DNA of 64,000 nucleotides from contig CM040089.1 of assembly GCA_022496805.1 (NCBI GenBank), positions 44,376,372-44,440,371 of the forward strand, in the 5' to 3' direction. The translations under genes and the position numbers were made by a program. The number at the start of each line of letters is the position of its first letter. Within the stretch, counting starts at the first letter, position 1. Positions 1-11,900 of the stretch are shown here, piece after piece. Under the pieces are notes generated by a model that was given only the letters and a program-made list of their open reading frames with translations, was not told the origin of the DNA and made no database searches. This stretch comes from Pohlia nutans (lineage: Eukaryota; Streptophyta; Bryopsida; Bryales; Mniaceae).

Positions 1-457
1 TTGGATGACAAAGTGAACCTAAAATTATAAATTTAAAATGATCATCATGCAATTCTTTACGAACTCTTCAAATAGAGAGCCACTTGAAGTTAAGTTAAGA
101 AAAGGCGTTTATCATAAATTGAATACCTGTAGTTGTAATGTTTGGTGCCCGTACAAAACATTCTTAATACCTTGTTCGACCACACCCTTTGCATTGTAGC
201 ACATTGTAGAGAAACTGCTAATAAAATAATTCAACTCTCCAACCCTCTTTGTTTGGACCAGCTGAAGTTAGAGAAGATTCCTCCAATCCCCTGACAGATG
301 CTTGACCTTCGGAGGTGAGCATCACTGTTGAGCACTCAAGAACCTTATGTAGCAAGCTACATTAGTGGTCCACAAGATTATGCAAGATATGTTTCCCCTT
401 TTGTGGATGAGTACCAAAAAATATGTGCCCTCTATTTCAAATATATACAGGGGAATT
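1..457. other. intergenic, no gene seen
   Basis: AT-rich sequence without a convincing ORF or repeat structure. Short ORFs on the minus strand here have no recognisable domain and no splice context. Confidence 0.5.
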
Positions 458-768
458 GAGTTAACCGAAAACAAGCAGTCAGCTCTGCGGAGACTACCAC
501 CCAATATTATCAATATCTGACACAGATTGTGCATGAATAGTTCCTTGGTCCCCTCATGAATAGTCCCTTAGGCTTGGGGGAACTTGTGGGAACTCTCCTC
601 CAGCATTGGGGAGGTCACGAGTTCCACTCCCACGGGCGGTGCAGGGCCTTGCTTTAGATTATTCTCCAACTCACCATAGACTAGTTTAGCCGTCTTTTTG
701 AACTGAAAACGAGTCTAAGGTGAGTATGAGGTGAGTTTCCACTTTGAGACACTCTTTTCGGTTAACTC
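458..768. repeat. MITE-like element, GAGTTAACCGAAAA ends (copy 1)
   Basis: The left end reads GAGTTAACCGAAAACA and the right end is its inverse, TTTTCGGTTAACTC. A second copy lies at 52504-52799 with the same ends and the same interior, including a stretch around 'attggggaggtcacgagttcc'. At the second site the paralogous duplicated block lacks the insertion, which supports these borders. No ORF. The superfamily is not clear because the target duplication cannot be read cleanly. Confidence 0.65.
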
Positions 769-1171
769 TAAAAGTGAGGGCTGTGGTATGATTGTAGAGT
801 GGAGCTATGGTGGTAGAGAGTGAGTACAGTAAAATTGCTGTAAAGAACTGAGTGAAGATGCACACGTGAGGTCGTGGAAGATGCAAGGTGAGTGGAGGAC
901 AAGGGCCAGGCACATACGGAGTATTTATTTAGCAAGCGCGTTAATAAGTTAGCAGCCCAAAAGGAGGTGCTCGTCCCGGCTATTTGGAGTTCAGCCCAAC
1001 AAGTGTCAGTTAACCCCTCAACCACCTGAAGTTCCACTACGGCCATGTGTTTTTGCACTTATTTTTGCGTATATATTTTCATGTATTTTGAGTATAAGAG
1101 CATCCCCATCCAACCTCTGAAAGCAACAAATTCTCTGAAAATTGAATGAAAACTGTTTGCATTTAATGTTG
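769..1171. other. intergenic
   Basis: No supported gene. A lone TTAACCCC motif occurs near 1013 and may be an orphan end of a TTAA-type element. Confidence 0.4.
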
Positions 1172-1175
1172 TTAA

Positions 1176-1524
1176 CCCTTAAATGACATTTTAGGTCCTC
1201 GGTGGGCAGCCCGAGGATCTCTGAAAGAATATGGATTATATATTTAGGCCGGGCATGGGTGCATGACCAATCACAACAAAGAAACAAGCACACAATGAAT
1301 GAATTGGGAACTTGGGCAAGAATCAAATGATCCTCCAATACCTTTGATTTAGACATTGCGAACAAGCATGAAAGAATTTGTTGTTGCAACTAAACACATC
1401 AGATGCCTGACCTTGTTGTGCATCCAATGATCTATGTCTAGTTAGAAGGAGTTGAGTAATGCTCCTGCTAGAAGCAAGATTCCTTGGAAATCAAGCCCGA
1501 GGGGCTTGGAAAGACGTTTAAGGG
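1176..1524. mobile_element. TTAA-flanked MITE (349 bp)
   Basis: Bounded by TTAA on both sides (1172-1175 and 1525-1528). The ends are CCCTTAAATGAC and, inverted, CCCTTAAACGTC. Both ends carry a subterminal palindrome of the AGCCCGAGGGGCT type, as in the family at 32728-33496. No transposase. TTAA duplication and CCC ends fit a piggyBac-type non-autonomous element. Confidence 0.7.
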
Positions 1525-1528
1525 TTAA

Positions 1529-3071
1529 TGAATAAGGCGGGTGAGAGAGCCAGTGAATGAGTGTCCAATGTTCATGAAATTCAAAACTTGGTAAATGATG
1601 TTTATCAATCGGTACACTAATTCATGGGGTTCCGTCCTACTCTTCTATATAACTACAAACTAGTGTATAATATGGAGTATACTGACATGGAATAAAGAAT
1701 GTAGGTACCAACTATTAAATATGAAATCTAGATATAAAAAGAGGAATTGAAAGTTGCACTTGCGTTCATATGGCATGAGGTAAACATATCCATTACCATC
1801 CATTTTAACAATTCCGCCTTTATGTATCATAATATACATTTGTGTTCGCTACTAGTGCATGAGGACGGAATTGATTGTTGGGTGGTAATGGGTAATCTAT
1901 GTCCACATTAGTTAGTACTAGAACTATCTAACACACTCTTCATTCATGAAAATTTTAGAACCAAATTGATTTTTCATCTTCTTCTTTTATAATGTCAAAG
2001 CAATCATTCACTACAAACTAATTTTTGTTTCAAGGTATGGACATTATTTGCAAGATTGTCCCTATCTATTGTTGTTGTTTGTATAATCATATGTTATACT
2101 CTAGTAGATAAGGATGATTTTATTTTATTATTTATTTTTTGAATTTTAATCAACATTGTCCATAATATGTGGACATACCTTATCTGTCAGCTCCAATTGA
2201 CTGTCTTCCAGTGCCAACCAATTTTGAAATCAGTTGGACTGAGTCCGTCTCTAGCAATTCATTCAAATTGGTTATTCTTCTGCTGTCTGGAATTGAAGTT
2301 ACTGGTAACATAAGTTATAGTTGAAGGGGTCATGGCAATTCAAGTTTCAAACGTATTGCCAGAAAATCTGGTGATTGCCTGCCCTCTTTTGCAATGGGGT
2401 TTCATTTGTTTAGAAAAGAAATAGACTGGGGATTGATTCCAAGGGGTCTCATGTTCTAGATTCCCCAAGAGTCAAAGAGGACATTACCGAATCTAATTTC
2501 GGTGGAGCAGTCCACATGGCGGATTTTCTTGTTATTTTTTCATTATTATTATTATTATTTTTGACATTCATTTAATTTTTTTAAGCACATGGTATCTCAT
2601 TTTTCAGTGAGTCGGGGACCACCACCGAAGGAGGTAACTTAACTCTTTACAGCCCACGCAACCACATTGTGGTCACTAAGGCATGTTTTTGCAACCTACC
2701 GTAAGATCTACTCCAAATCAAGCATCAATGTTTGAAGTTCAGATGTGGAGCTTTGTCTCACGCACACACTTCAAAAATAAAATTATGATTTGGAGTTGTG
2801 AAGCTATCAAATCACTTAATATCTACAAAACACCAAAATACTGCAAATACCTCAAAATACAACAAATACTTACAAATACAACACATGTACTATGCGGTAT
2901 TTCTTGTGTTTGGAAATTTTTTATCTTCTTTTATTTTTTGGATCATGTTCTCTTGTTCATGTTCCATTAGTGTATGTATTCCGATCTTGATCAATGTACC
3001 AACTCCTTTCATATTTATACATATAAATTTTGTCCTAAACCGTATATGGATAAGTCACTCTCACTTATAAA
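1529..3071. other. intergenic
   Basis: AT-rich, no supported gene. ORFs of 90-95 codons around 2683-3070 are low-complexity, overlap in different frames and show no domain. Confidence 0.4.
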
Positions 3072-3443
3072 ATTCACAATAATTATGTGTGAGTCCGTTC
3101 TTGACATGAAAGATTGCAACGGAGAGGTGTTGACATAGGTCATTGCTGAACTGCTTCACTTTCATTTCTGAAAAGTTAACCCAAATTCTATTTAACTTTG
3201 AAGTCACACACCCTCCAAAATCTCGTTCTTGAATGTGTATTATACGGTTCAAAGACATACTATGATCTTCCAATCCAACGGTCCGATCTTACCAAGGTTT
3301 AATCGACACTTGTTTGATTAAGCTATGCTTTTATTTATACGGTTGAATACTATTAATAATATCCCTAATTTCAACAAAGAGAGTTTTAAAAGAAAAAACA
3401 CCAAATCTGAGGTTTCTGCAGAACAAGGCTGGGCGGTAAAGGG
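3072..3443. repeat. dispersed repeat, TTAA at right end (copy 1)
   Basis: This tract matches 57967-58340 closely along its length; both begin ATTCACAATAATTATG and both end in GGG followed by TTAA. The left end lacks the CCC terminus, so these may be fragments truncated at the same point or an element with a different left end. Confidence 0.6.
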
Positions 3444-3447
3444 TTAA

Positions 3448-5040
3448 TGAAGTAGGCATCCATCCACTTTGATAGGTTTTCGTTTTTTTTTTAAGAAATG
3501 GAAAGATATGAGGTTCTTTAGCCCTTCTACTGTTGACCTCCGAATCTTGGCCACTATTCTCGAATCACTGTAGCAGAATCATGGACAAGTCCACATCATC
3601 TTTAGCTAAAGATTGGGTGGTGAGACGTTGTATTTAATGTTAAAGCTTCTACAGTGCTACTGTTGAAAAAGGTGGACTCCACTAACTGCTAAAGAACCTT
3701 ATGGAAAGTTTCATTGCAAACAACAACTTTGTTTGATTTTGTGCACAACGTAGTTGGTGAGGTGAATTGGATGCCAGACCAAGTATCACCATGATATCAT
3801 CCTAAATCAAGATTGGGTTCTGATTGCTTGATTTACGAGTTCACGTTCATGGGTAGTAACCCACTAGGAGAAAGGAGTGGTCTTTGGGCGCTAAGGAAAA
3901 GTGTTAGAGCGTGGTGTCCAAGGCCACTTCCGGTATTAGCACAAAGCTAGTGCTAAGAGAGAGAGAGAGGAACTCTGGTGAAGGGCCAACGTAAATGAAG
4001 GGTCTGTTGGACGAAATGCTGTCAACTTGGCCACTAGGATCAAGGTTGCGCGTGCTACCCTTGATGCCTTTTTTCGAAGGTAGACCCTATTGTGCTAGTG
4101 CCAACATTGACATGGGGCACTACATTGTGACGTTAGTCTTTGGTGGCCAAAGATCACCTTTTTAAACCGTATATTTACTCAAACCTTGACCTTGAGTCTA
4201 CACGAGTTGATACATTGATACCAAAATAAAATTAGTTGCAATATTGTTGATTTTAGGTTATAAATCCCTCTTGTAGTTTCAATATGAAGAGTCACACTTA
4301 GAAACAATGAAAGGTAAGTGGAAAAGGCAATGAATTGATGATGCTTCAAGGTACGAAGAGTCAAAGTCACGCTTCGCCCAAAGGATCTTGAATGAACACA
4401 ATTGTTATGGCACATAAATAGGTGTTATAGTTAATTATCTTTAAAGAGTCAAACTTTCAAATCGTAAGAGCTATGTGCTTACTTTAAAAGATGGCCACAG
4501 TGAGAAGTGAGGTCATCTCATTATAGAGAGAAAAAGGTATTTCGACCTATATGTCTAGGATGTTCTTTATATGTCGATATTTCATTTCATTTTTTTTATT
4601 AATTCCACAATTATTTTTTAAGCGAATCTTCAAAACATACATAAAGACATGCCATTGTTTTATAAACAATTTTAGGGTTGCCAATTTTTTTTCAAAATTT
4701 GAGCAAATTGGAGTTTCTCTTTGCCATACATTAGGATCCACCTCCACAAAAGTAGCTCCAAAAGTACTAGTCACTATCTACATCTTAAGACCAACTTGAA
4801 TGAAGAGTTTATTTGGGGTAGTTATGCTACTATGCAACATTAACCAAAAATTATTCTTCAACTTCTTCCACATTTCATATAGACAAGAACATAGATTTAT
4901 AACCTAAAATCTCTCCACCAATTGGATGAGCCCACAAACTACAAGAGGGATTTATAACCTAAAATCAACAATATTGGAACTAATTGGATTTAGCCCACCA
5001 AGAGGGATTTATAACCTAAATTTATAAATCCCTCTTGTAG
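3448..5040. other. intergenic with local inverted repeats
   Basis: No gene supported. Around 4880-5070 the phrase 'gagggatttataacctaaa' occurs several times, once as a local palindrome near 4995-5035, and a related stretch sits at about 4235-4285. This looks like repeat debris. Confidence 0.45.
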
Positions 5041-5049
5041 TTTAGGTTA

Positions 5050-5390
5050 TACTCTCCACCAATTGGATGAGCCCACAACTCATGGCATGCAACCCACTTG
5101 TGAGTTGGACAAAAATTCCTTTGAGGTGTCCAATGAATCTAATTGGCTTAGATTTTTTGGCAAGCCTACCCGAAGTGTTGAAGTTGCCTTTCAACATTGA
5201 GGTTTTTCACTTTGAAAAATTCCCCTAAGTGGAGTTTTGATCGGATGGGCATAATTCCAATTGCATTGGAACAAAGACTCGTTTACCTATGACATATATT
5301 TTTTATTTTGAAAAAAAGTTATTTTTTTGGACCTAGGCAGCCCGGGAAAATGGGCAGCGACCAAAAAATGGTCTCTTGGGAGCTTAGGGG
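5050..5390. mobile_element. TTAA-element fragment (right end)
   Basis: The right end GCTTAGGGG is followed by TTAA (5391-5394). The terminal 60 bases, read inverted, match the left end of the 28692-29848 element, with palindromes of the ACCATTTTATGGT and GGGCTGCCC types. The interior 5090-5290 also matches that element in reverse. No left end is visible, so this is a truncated copy. Confidence 0.6.
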
Positions 5391-5889
5391 TTAATGTCCA
5401 CCTCGAAGGATTAACATGCAATTCTCTATTTTTGCACTTGGACATATAATCATGCTCTTGGCTTCCGGGCGCACTAAAAATTTAGACCGGTAGAAATTGC
5501 ATGAAAATTTCGGCCAAATTTTTTTTCCCACAACTTTGGTTGCAAAAAGGATATATTGCAAATTCTTGGAAATTGTCGAGTTTCTTTCTTTTGAAAAAGC
5601 CATTACTTGTATTTAGGGTATTTCATAATTTGATTCTATATGCAACAAATCTCTCCCGTGAAATTGATTCTGGAACAATCCATAAGCAAATGAAGAATCA
5701 ATTTTTTGGGGGAGGTGATGGAGAACTGTTGTTGAGCAGCAGTCACAACACGCGACTCCCAAACATGCAACTCCCAAGTTGCGACATGTGACTCCCAATT
5801 GGCCAGCAGGCCACGCCCAACCAAGCCCTTTACTTCTTTATTTACTCATCATTTTTTTTATTTTTTTAAATTTTATTTTATTTTATTTT

Positions 5890-6166
5890 TTCGTTTGCTC
5901 TAGGGGGTGGAGGGTGCGCGGCCACAAGGTCAAGGCCTTGCTCTGACTTGGGCGAGACCGTCAGAGAGGGTGCGCGGCCGCGCACCCTCCACCCCCTAGG
6001 GGCAAAAAAATTAAAAAAATTAAAAAATTAAAAAATTAAAAAATTAAAAATTTGCCCTAGGGGGTGGAGGGTGCGCGACCGCACACCCTCTCTCACGGCC
6101 CCGCCCAAGCCAGAGCAAGGCCTTGACCTTGTGGCCGCGTACCCTCCACCCTCTAGGGCGAACGAA
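5890..6166. repeat. GC-rich nested palindrome (two inverted MITE-like units)
   Basis: Two arms of about 110 bp (5890-6001 and 6056-6166) are near-perfect inverted copies, separated by an A/T-rich spacer of AAATT units. Each arm is itself bounded by an inverted repeat, CTAGGGGGTGGAGGGTGCGCGG and its complement. The whole could fold into a large cruciform. It is sharply GC-rich against an AT-rich background. No coding capacity. Confidence 0.8.
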
Positions 6167-6810
6167 AAAGAAATTTTTTAATTAAATTAAAATTTTAAAT
6201 TTTAAATTTTTTTAAATTCCTTACTGTACTTCTTTCTCTTCTCACAATCTTGCTTGTTCTCCTCTCACATTCCGCTCTGTCAGCCCTCGCATCTCCCCCA
6301 TGTTGCAACAGCCCCAACGCACCCTTTCCTTCGGTCTGTGTCCCGTTTTCGAGGCTTTTCCATAAAAATGAATGAAATTCAAATTTTTGTTATGAAAAAT
6401 CTGAAATATTTATGTTTTATTGCAATACACTTCACATTTCAACAAAGACGAAAACCGTTGTTTTTTCGTAAATTTTTCTGATAATTTTTTTTAGCACAAT
6501 TAGGTCCTGAAATGATTGCACTTGGCCAAGTGCAAAAATAGGGAATTGCGTGTTGATTACTAGCATTTCCAAAAATAATTAAAGAACATAGTCTAAAGTT
6601 GTCACTTATCATACTTGTTATGAGTGAGTTGCAACAAATATGTTGCATGTAATATACACTACAAAGTTTAGATGCAAGTGAGGCTACAATGTTCATCAAA
6701 CTTTTGCACTTTTCCTCTAGAAGGTATACATTACCATATTCGAATAATCTTCACCCACTCACAATGTAGGATGAAACTATAATTCTCAACCTACTAATCA
6801 AATTACTCTA
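6167..6810. other. intergenic
   Basis: AT-rich sequence without supported genes. ORFs at 6254-6481 and 6439-6699 have no recognisable domain. Confidence 0.4.
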
Positions 6811-6972
6811 AGGTAAACCACCCTATTTGTGCAATGTGACTATTTGTGTCACTTTGCTATTATAATATCAATGTCACATATTTATTTATTTATTTTTATA
6901 TGTACACTATTGATACATATTGGCACAAATAGTGTGACTTCCAAATTGTGGCACAAATAGGGTGGCTTACTT
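6811..6972. mobile_element. MITE, GGTAAACCACCC ends (copy 1)
   Basis: Inverted ends GGTAAACCACCCTATTTGTGC and its inverse GGCACAAATAGGGTGGCTTAC. The interior repeats 'ggcacaaatag' near the right end. Related copies lie at 22717-22902 (intron of the lipid-transfer-like gene), and an isolated end occurs in the third formin intron at 17782-17806. No ORF. Confidence 0.65.
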
Positions 6973-7436
6973 ATTTCCTTAGGACAAAGCGACTTGACAA
7001 ATAAAATTGTAACTTTTGATCCCAGAACTTGAGACTACTATCATTGAAAGCGCATCCAAAACTTGGATTTGAAAACTGAATGACCAAGATACACCACATT
7101 GAAAGCACCGTATTTATTTAAAAAAAAATTAAATCTGTGTTCACGGCAAATCATACCTTAAAAAAGAAAAATCAGCGAATTGACATGGCAAAGGTATGGC
7201 AAATTTGCCGTGTGGACGGAGGATGCTCTTCCCCTCTCTTATGCACACATGAAGATCATTGAGGGTACGTAAAATCAACCCTGGTCGGTCAAGTAATATT
7301 GTGGTAGGGGGGGAGTACAGTAGAATGTAAAGCGGAGCTTTCATGTAAATATAGTCTGCTGGAGTCCCTATCTCTTCCAGTTGGCCAGGAAAGCGCCGGG
7401 CTGAGGAGGAAAGTGCCCACGTAACGTACTGGTCCA
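6973..7436. other. intergenic flank of the copia element
   Basis: No supported gene. An unidentified ORF of 98 codons on the minus strand (7141-7437) ends at the copia insertion site; it has no recognisable domain. Confidence 0.35.
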
Positions 7437-7441
7437 CTGCA

Positions 7442-8141
7442 TGATGGAAATTTGCCTTTTCATAAAGACGTAAATCTCAGATGGTACCCTGTTTAGATTA
7501 ACTTAATATATAGTAACATACGGTTGTAACAACCAAGCATGAGTTACTGTTACGTCTGTTACTTACTGTTACTAACTACAAAGTACCATACTGTTACTAA
7601 AGGCCCGTTCGCACTTGGCCTTTGCAAAGACCGTGGATAAAAATTTAACACCCCCACAATTTTGGGAAAAATACCTTCTTTGTAGGAAAGGTGTCATCAA
7701 TGAGGTTTGGAAAAGTGTTAGCAATAGTAGGGGGATTACATAATGGCCCCTCAAGTGCCACATTAGCTAAGACCATTCTTTAGTGTTCAAAACTAGGGAA
7801 TATTTCTTATTTTGGTGCTCCCTTAACAATTGCCTACTATTGCTCAAATATTTTTTGTCCTCCTAAATGTTAGCTAATACCCATTCTTAAAAGTGTGCCA
7901 TGTGTACATCCATGTAGGATTGGTAATTACTAAAGAATGTAGGTGGGAACACACACTTTTTTAAGGGTGTAAGACCCCCTTGTAAGACCACCTCTAAGGC
8001 CAGGTGCGAACATACCTTAACTAACTTCACTACACACTAACTACACTGAGTGCACTTAATCTATCTACAGAAGGCTCATTACTTTTACCTACCTAACGCC
8101 AGGTGTGTACCATCGATGCAAGACTGGACTTTGGTCCAACA
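7442..8141 (-). repeat. 3' LTR of copia element, interrupted by MITE
   Basis: 280 bp of LTR (7442-7600 and 8021-8141) split by a 417-bp MITE plus one copy of its 3-bp target duplication. The LTR is otherwise almost identical to 13447-13726. The differences are one T/C near 7527 and two close together near 8067. Confidence 0.95.
7601..8017. mobile_element. MITE in the copia LTR (TAA target duplication)
   Basis: Inverted ends AGGCCCGTTCGCACTTGGCC and AAGGCCAGGTGCGAACATACCT. The 3-bp duplication TAA (7598-7600, 8018-8020) is proven by the uninterrupted 5' LTR, which reads straight through this point. The 3-bp TAA target and GGCC-type ends fit a PIF/Harbinger (Tourist-like) MITE; that assignment rests on family knowledge. 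It is younger than the copia insertion. No ORF of note. Confidence 0.9.
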
Positions 8142-8229
8142 CCCCCTCGCACACCTGAATTTCGTCCACCCTAACCTTCCTTCTTCGAGCACTCGGTGCA
8201 CAGTTCCTTGCTCGAGAGATTCTTTCACC

Positions 8230-8901
8230 ATGAGTAGACACAGGCGCCTCGTGCAAACTTGGGTACATGAGATGGCAGACCAATCGTCCTTGTGGGAGTC
8301 GTTCCTGCACTTTCTTCTTTCGTTGTGCGTCCTTGTCAAGAAGTGAAGGGATTCCTGTCGTCTGAGTTGCCAGAGGAGGACTTGGATGATTTCTACGACT
8401 CATTTGCCACTGAGTTTGGACGAATCGCTTGATCGTGAAGATGGAGGGCTGCCTTCTCGTTCGGGTGGAAGCATGCGATCCCCCTCGTTCCCTTCATCTT
8501 CGCATGCACTAAGCTCGGTTTTGCCTGATTCTGTGATACGAAATCACTTGTGGAGTGCACTTAATTCTCCTCCATCGATTTCACTGCTGAGAAGACTTCG
8601 AGGTCTTAACCGTGCTTGGAGAGACTACTTGGACACTACGTTGGAATGGACAGCGCTAGAATTTACTAGGATGGACACTCTAGGTTACGCCAGGTACGTC
8701 GCTCGTCATGGGCAAGCTACGGGTCAGCAGTTGCGCTACTGGACTCAGGGGGAACGTTTCAGCATGGAACTAAATCATTTCAGGGCTGTGCTTGAGGAAC
8801 CTTTGTTTCCTGTGAACGACTTGCAGTGGTGCATTGGAACTGATATGGACCCGGAGATATCTTACTATGCTAGAGTAGCTACAAACTATACTAGTGATTA
8901 A
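8230..8901 (+). pseudogene. F-box-like antisense ORF inside the copia element
   Basis: Lies between the Pol stop and the 3' LTR, on the strand opposite to Gag-Pol. In one frame it runs from ATG 8230 to the stop at 8901 with a single internal TGA at 8344-8346; the open part 8386-8901 encodes 171 residues. Near residues 47-85 of that part is an F-box-like stretch, LPDSVIRNHLWSAL followed by leucines and RAWRDYL, where F-box proteins bind Skp1. I recognise no C-terminal substrate domain. It may be a captured host gene or an element-encoded antisense ORF. The TGA could mark decay, or short exons could skip it. Confidence 0.5.
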
Positions 8902-8934
8902 ATATGTATCTATTCTATTAATAAAATGTTTGTT

Positions 8935-11900
8935 CTATTTCTTGGTTTCAAGTGTGTCCTTCATTTGCAGCATGTCACGTACCTCAATGAATCGCAGCTT
9001 GCTGAGGGGCTTGGTGAGGCCATCGACTGCTTGTTCTTGTGAGCGCACAAATTCGACCCGTATGCGACCTTTCTTCACATAATCTCGGATAAGATGACAG
9101 TGTCGCTCGATGTGCTTGGTACGTGCGTGCATCACCGGATTCTTGGCCATCTTTATAGCTGACTGATTATCGCACCAGATGATTGTCGGGCCTTCCACTT
9201 TCACCCCCATGTCCTCGAACATGTTACGCAACCATTGAGCTTCTCGACCTGCTTCTGCAAGTGCACGATACTCGGCCTCAGCGGATGACTGAGCTACCTC
9301 GGTCTGTAGCTTGCTTCGCCAGGAAACGGGGCCAGTTCCCAAGGAAAATACGAAGCCTGAGGTGGACTTGCGTTCCTCCATGTCGCCAGCGAAATCACTA
9401 TCAGAGTACCCGCTGGCTACAATATCTCCCCCTTGTTGATAGTGAATTGCAAAAGAAGCATGCAGCTTGAGATAGCGAAACACATATAGGGCAGCGTCAA
9501 GGTGAGGCTTCTGCGGGGACATCATGAACCGTGAGAGCAAGCCCACAGCAAAAGCAATGTCGGGGCGTGTGTTTTGTAAGTGTAGGAGCTTGCCCACACA
9601 CATGCGGTAGTAAGTGGGGTCGACGAGCTCGGCGCCCATGTCCGTGGAGAGGCGAGTACCAGGGTCCATGGGGACGGAGGCACCAGCACAGTCGGTGAGT
9701 CCAAGATCAGAGAGACATTTCAGTATGTAACGGCGGTGAGACATGAGGATACCTCCATCAGCAGCCTCATGAAACTGCACTCCCAGATAAAAGTTGAGAC
9801 GGCCGAGCACAGTCATGTCGAAGGTGGAACAAAGAGTCTGGATCAGCCACTGATTTTTGGACTGGTGGTTGCCTGTGATCATGACGTCGTCCACGTAGAT
9901 GACGAGAAGAACTGTGAGATCACCATCCCGAAGCACATACAAGCTGGGATCATAAACAGCGGCAGTGAGACCAATCTTGTGAAGGAATGAGTCAATCCTC
10001 TCGTTCCAAGCACGAGGGGACTGGCGAAGTCCATACATAGATTTGTGAAGCTTGTAAACACGAGTCTCTTGCCCAGGCTGGATGAACCCTGGAGGTTGTG
10101 TGAGGTACACTTCCTCTTGCAGCACGCCATTTAGAAAGGCCGACTTAACATCAAGGTGAGTGATCGTCCATTGGCGTTGGGCAGCCATTGATACCAACGT
10201 ACGCATGGTGGTCCACTTGACCACTGGCGAGAAAGTTTCTTGGTAATCAATTCCTTCAACCTCTTCGTCACCTCGAGCAACAAGGCGCGCCTTGTATGTG
10301 GGAGTGCCGTCCGCACCGGATTTAAGTTTGTACACCCATTTAGCATGGATGGGCCGGGAACCGGGCGGGAGGTCAACGAGAGTCCAAGTGTTGTTGCGTT
10401 CGATAGAAGCCAGCTCGGTTTCCATGGCACGTATCCACTCGGGATGAGTGGCAGCTTGGCGGTACGAGTGAGGCTCCTCAACATGGTGAATGGCGTCAAC
10501 GAGATCAGCGGTGCACATCACCAGGGAGGCATAATCACGGACCCAAGTTGAGGGCGCGCACTCTCGAGAGGAGCGGCGAAGCTGGACGTCAGGAACGGGA
10601 GGCGAATCCTGCAGGGTAAGTGGTGCTGGAGGAGCCATCGGAGGGCGTCGTGTATAGACACGGACCTCCGGAGTGCCTAGAGTTGAGTCAGAGTCGTCGA
10701 AGCTCGGGAAGCCTGGTGGCGGAGACGCTGACTGATCGGCAGCGTCGGCAGCTTGAGGCTGGGGTGCACCGCTGATAGATGGAGATGAGTGCATGGGCGC
10801 TGAGCCAGACGCTGGTGGTGGGTGCGAGCTGCTGGGATGATGAGATGGTGAATGCGAGCTGCTGGGACTGGTGGGGTCTTGTGTCGTCGCGTAGGCAGGA
10901 TCCAAGACTTCGATGGTGGCGCTGCCTGAGTGGCGAGGCTCCAAGGACACACTCGGAAAACGTGGTCCCGGGTTGTCTGCATACCAGAAACGGTGCTCAT
11001 CGAACTTGACATCGCCACTGATGAGAATTCTCCGGGTGAGTGGATTGTAGCACCGGTACGCGGTGCTCTCTTCGGAGTAGCCCGTTATGACGCATGGAAT
11101 TGTCTTGGGGTCAAGCTTCGTGCGAGTTTCATCTGGAACATGCACGTAGGCAACACAACCGAATATGCGCAAGTGAGACAAATCGGGAGCTTTGCCAAAG
11201 AGGAGTTGGTATGGAGAGATACCGCCAGCATTTGAACGAGTAGGTGACCGGTTGGTCAAGTAATTGGCAGTGGCCACCACCTCACTCCAAAGAAATCGGG
11301 GTGTGCGCGCATCTGCCACCATGGAACGACCTTTCTCCAGGAGAGTGCGGTTCTTGCGCTCGGCCACCCCATTCTGGTGGGGAGTATATGCCTGCGTCAG
11401 TTCTCGTCCAATGCCGTAGGCATCCAGAAATGCACAAAACTCTCCACTGAGGAATTCGCCACCTCGATCGCTGCGAAGACCGCCAATTTGCCGTTGAAGC
11501 AGATTCTCAACCCACGCTTTGAAGACCTTGAACGCTTGCAACGTGTCTGACTTGCGTCGAAGGAACTTGAGGAAGCAGAATCGTGAAAAATCGTCGGTGA
11601 AGGAGGCAAAGTAACTGGACCCTCCCAGTGAGGGCGGTTTGATATCTCCGCATAGATCAGCATGTATGAGGGCCAATGGTCGAGTAGCTCGGCGTTCAGT
11701 TGTTCGTCGAGCGCGTTCCCTGCTCTGCTTCCCAACAAGGCAGCTCTCGCAAAGACGATCAGATCCTGGCATGAGTGGAACGCCGCTTGCAAGGCGATTG
11801 GGACCGATCAAGTGAACTCCTTGCTGATTAAGGTGTCCCAGACGTCGATGCCAGAGAAGTGGGATGACTGGAGACTGAACGGCACAAATGGGAAATGCCG

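Noticed and set aside
540..700. tRNA-derived SINE, because 'gaggtcacgagttcc' resembles a B box
   Set aside because: No A box or poly(A)/T tail, and both copies have inverted ends, fitting a DNA-type MITE better.
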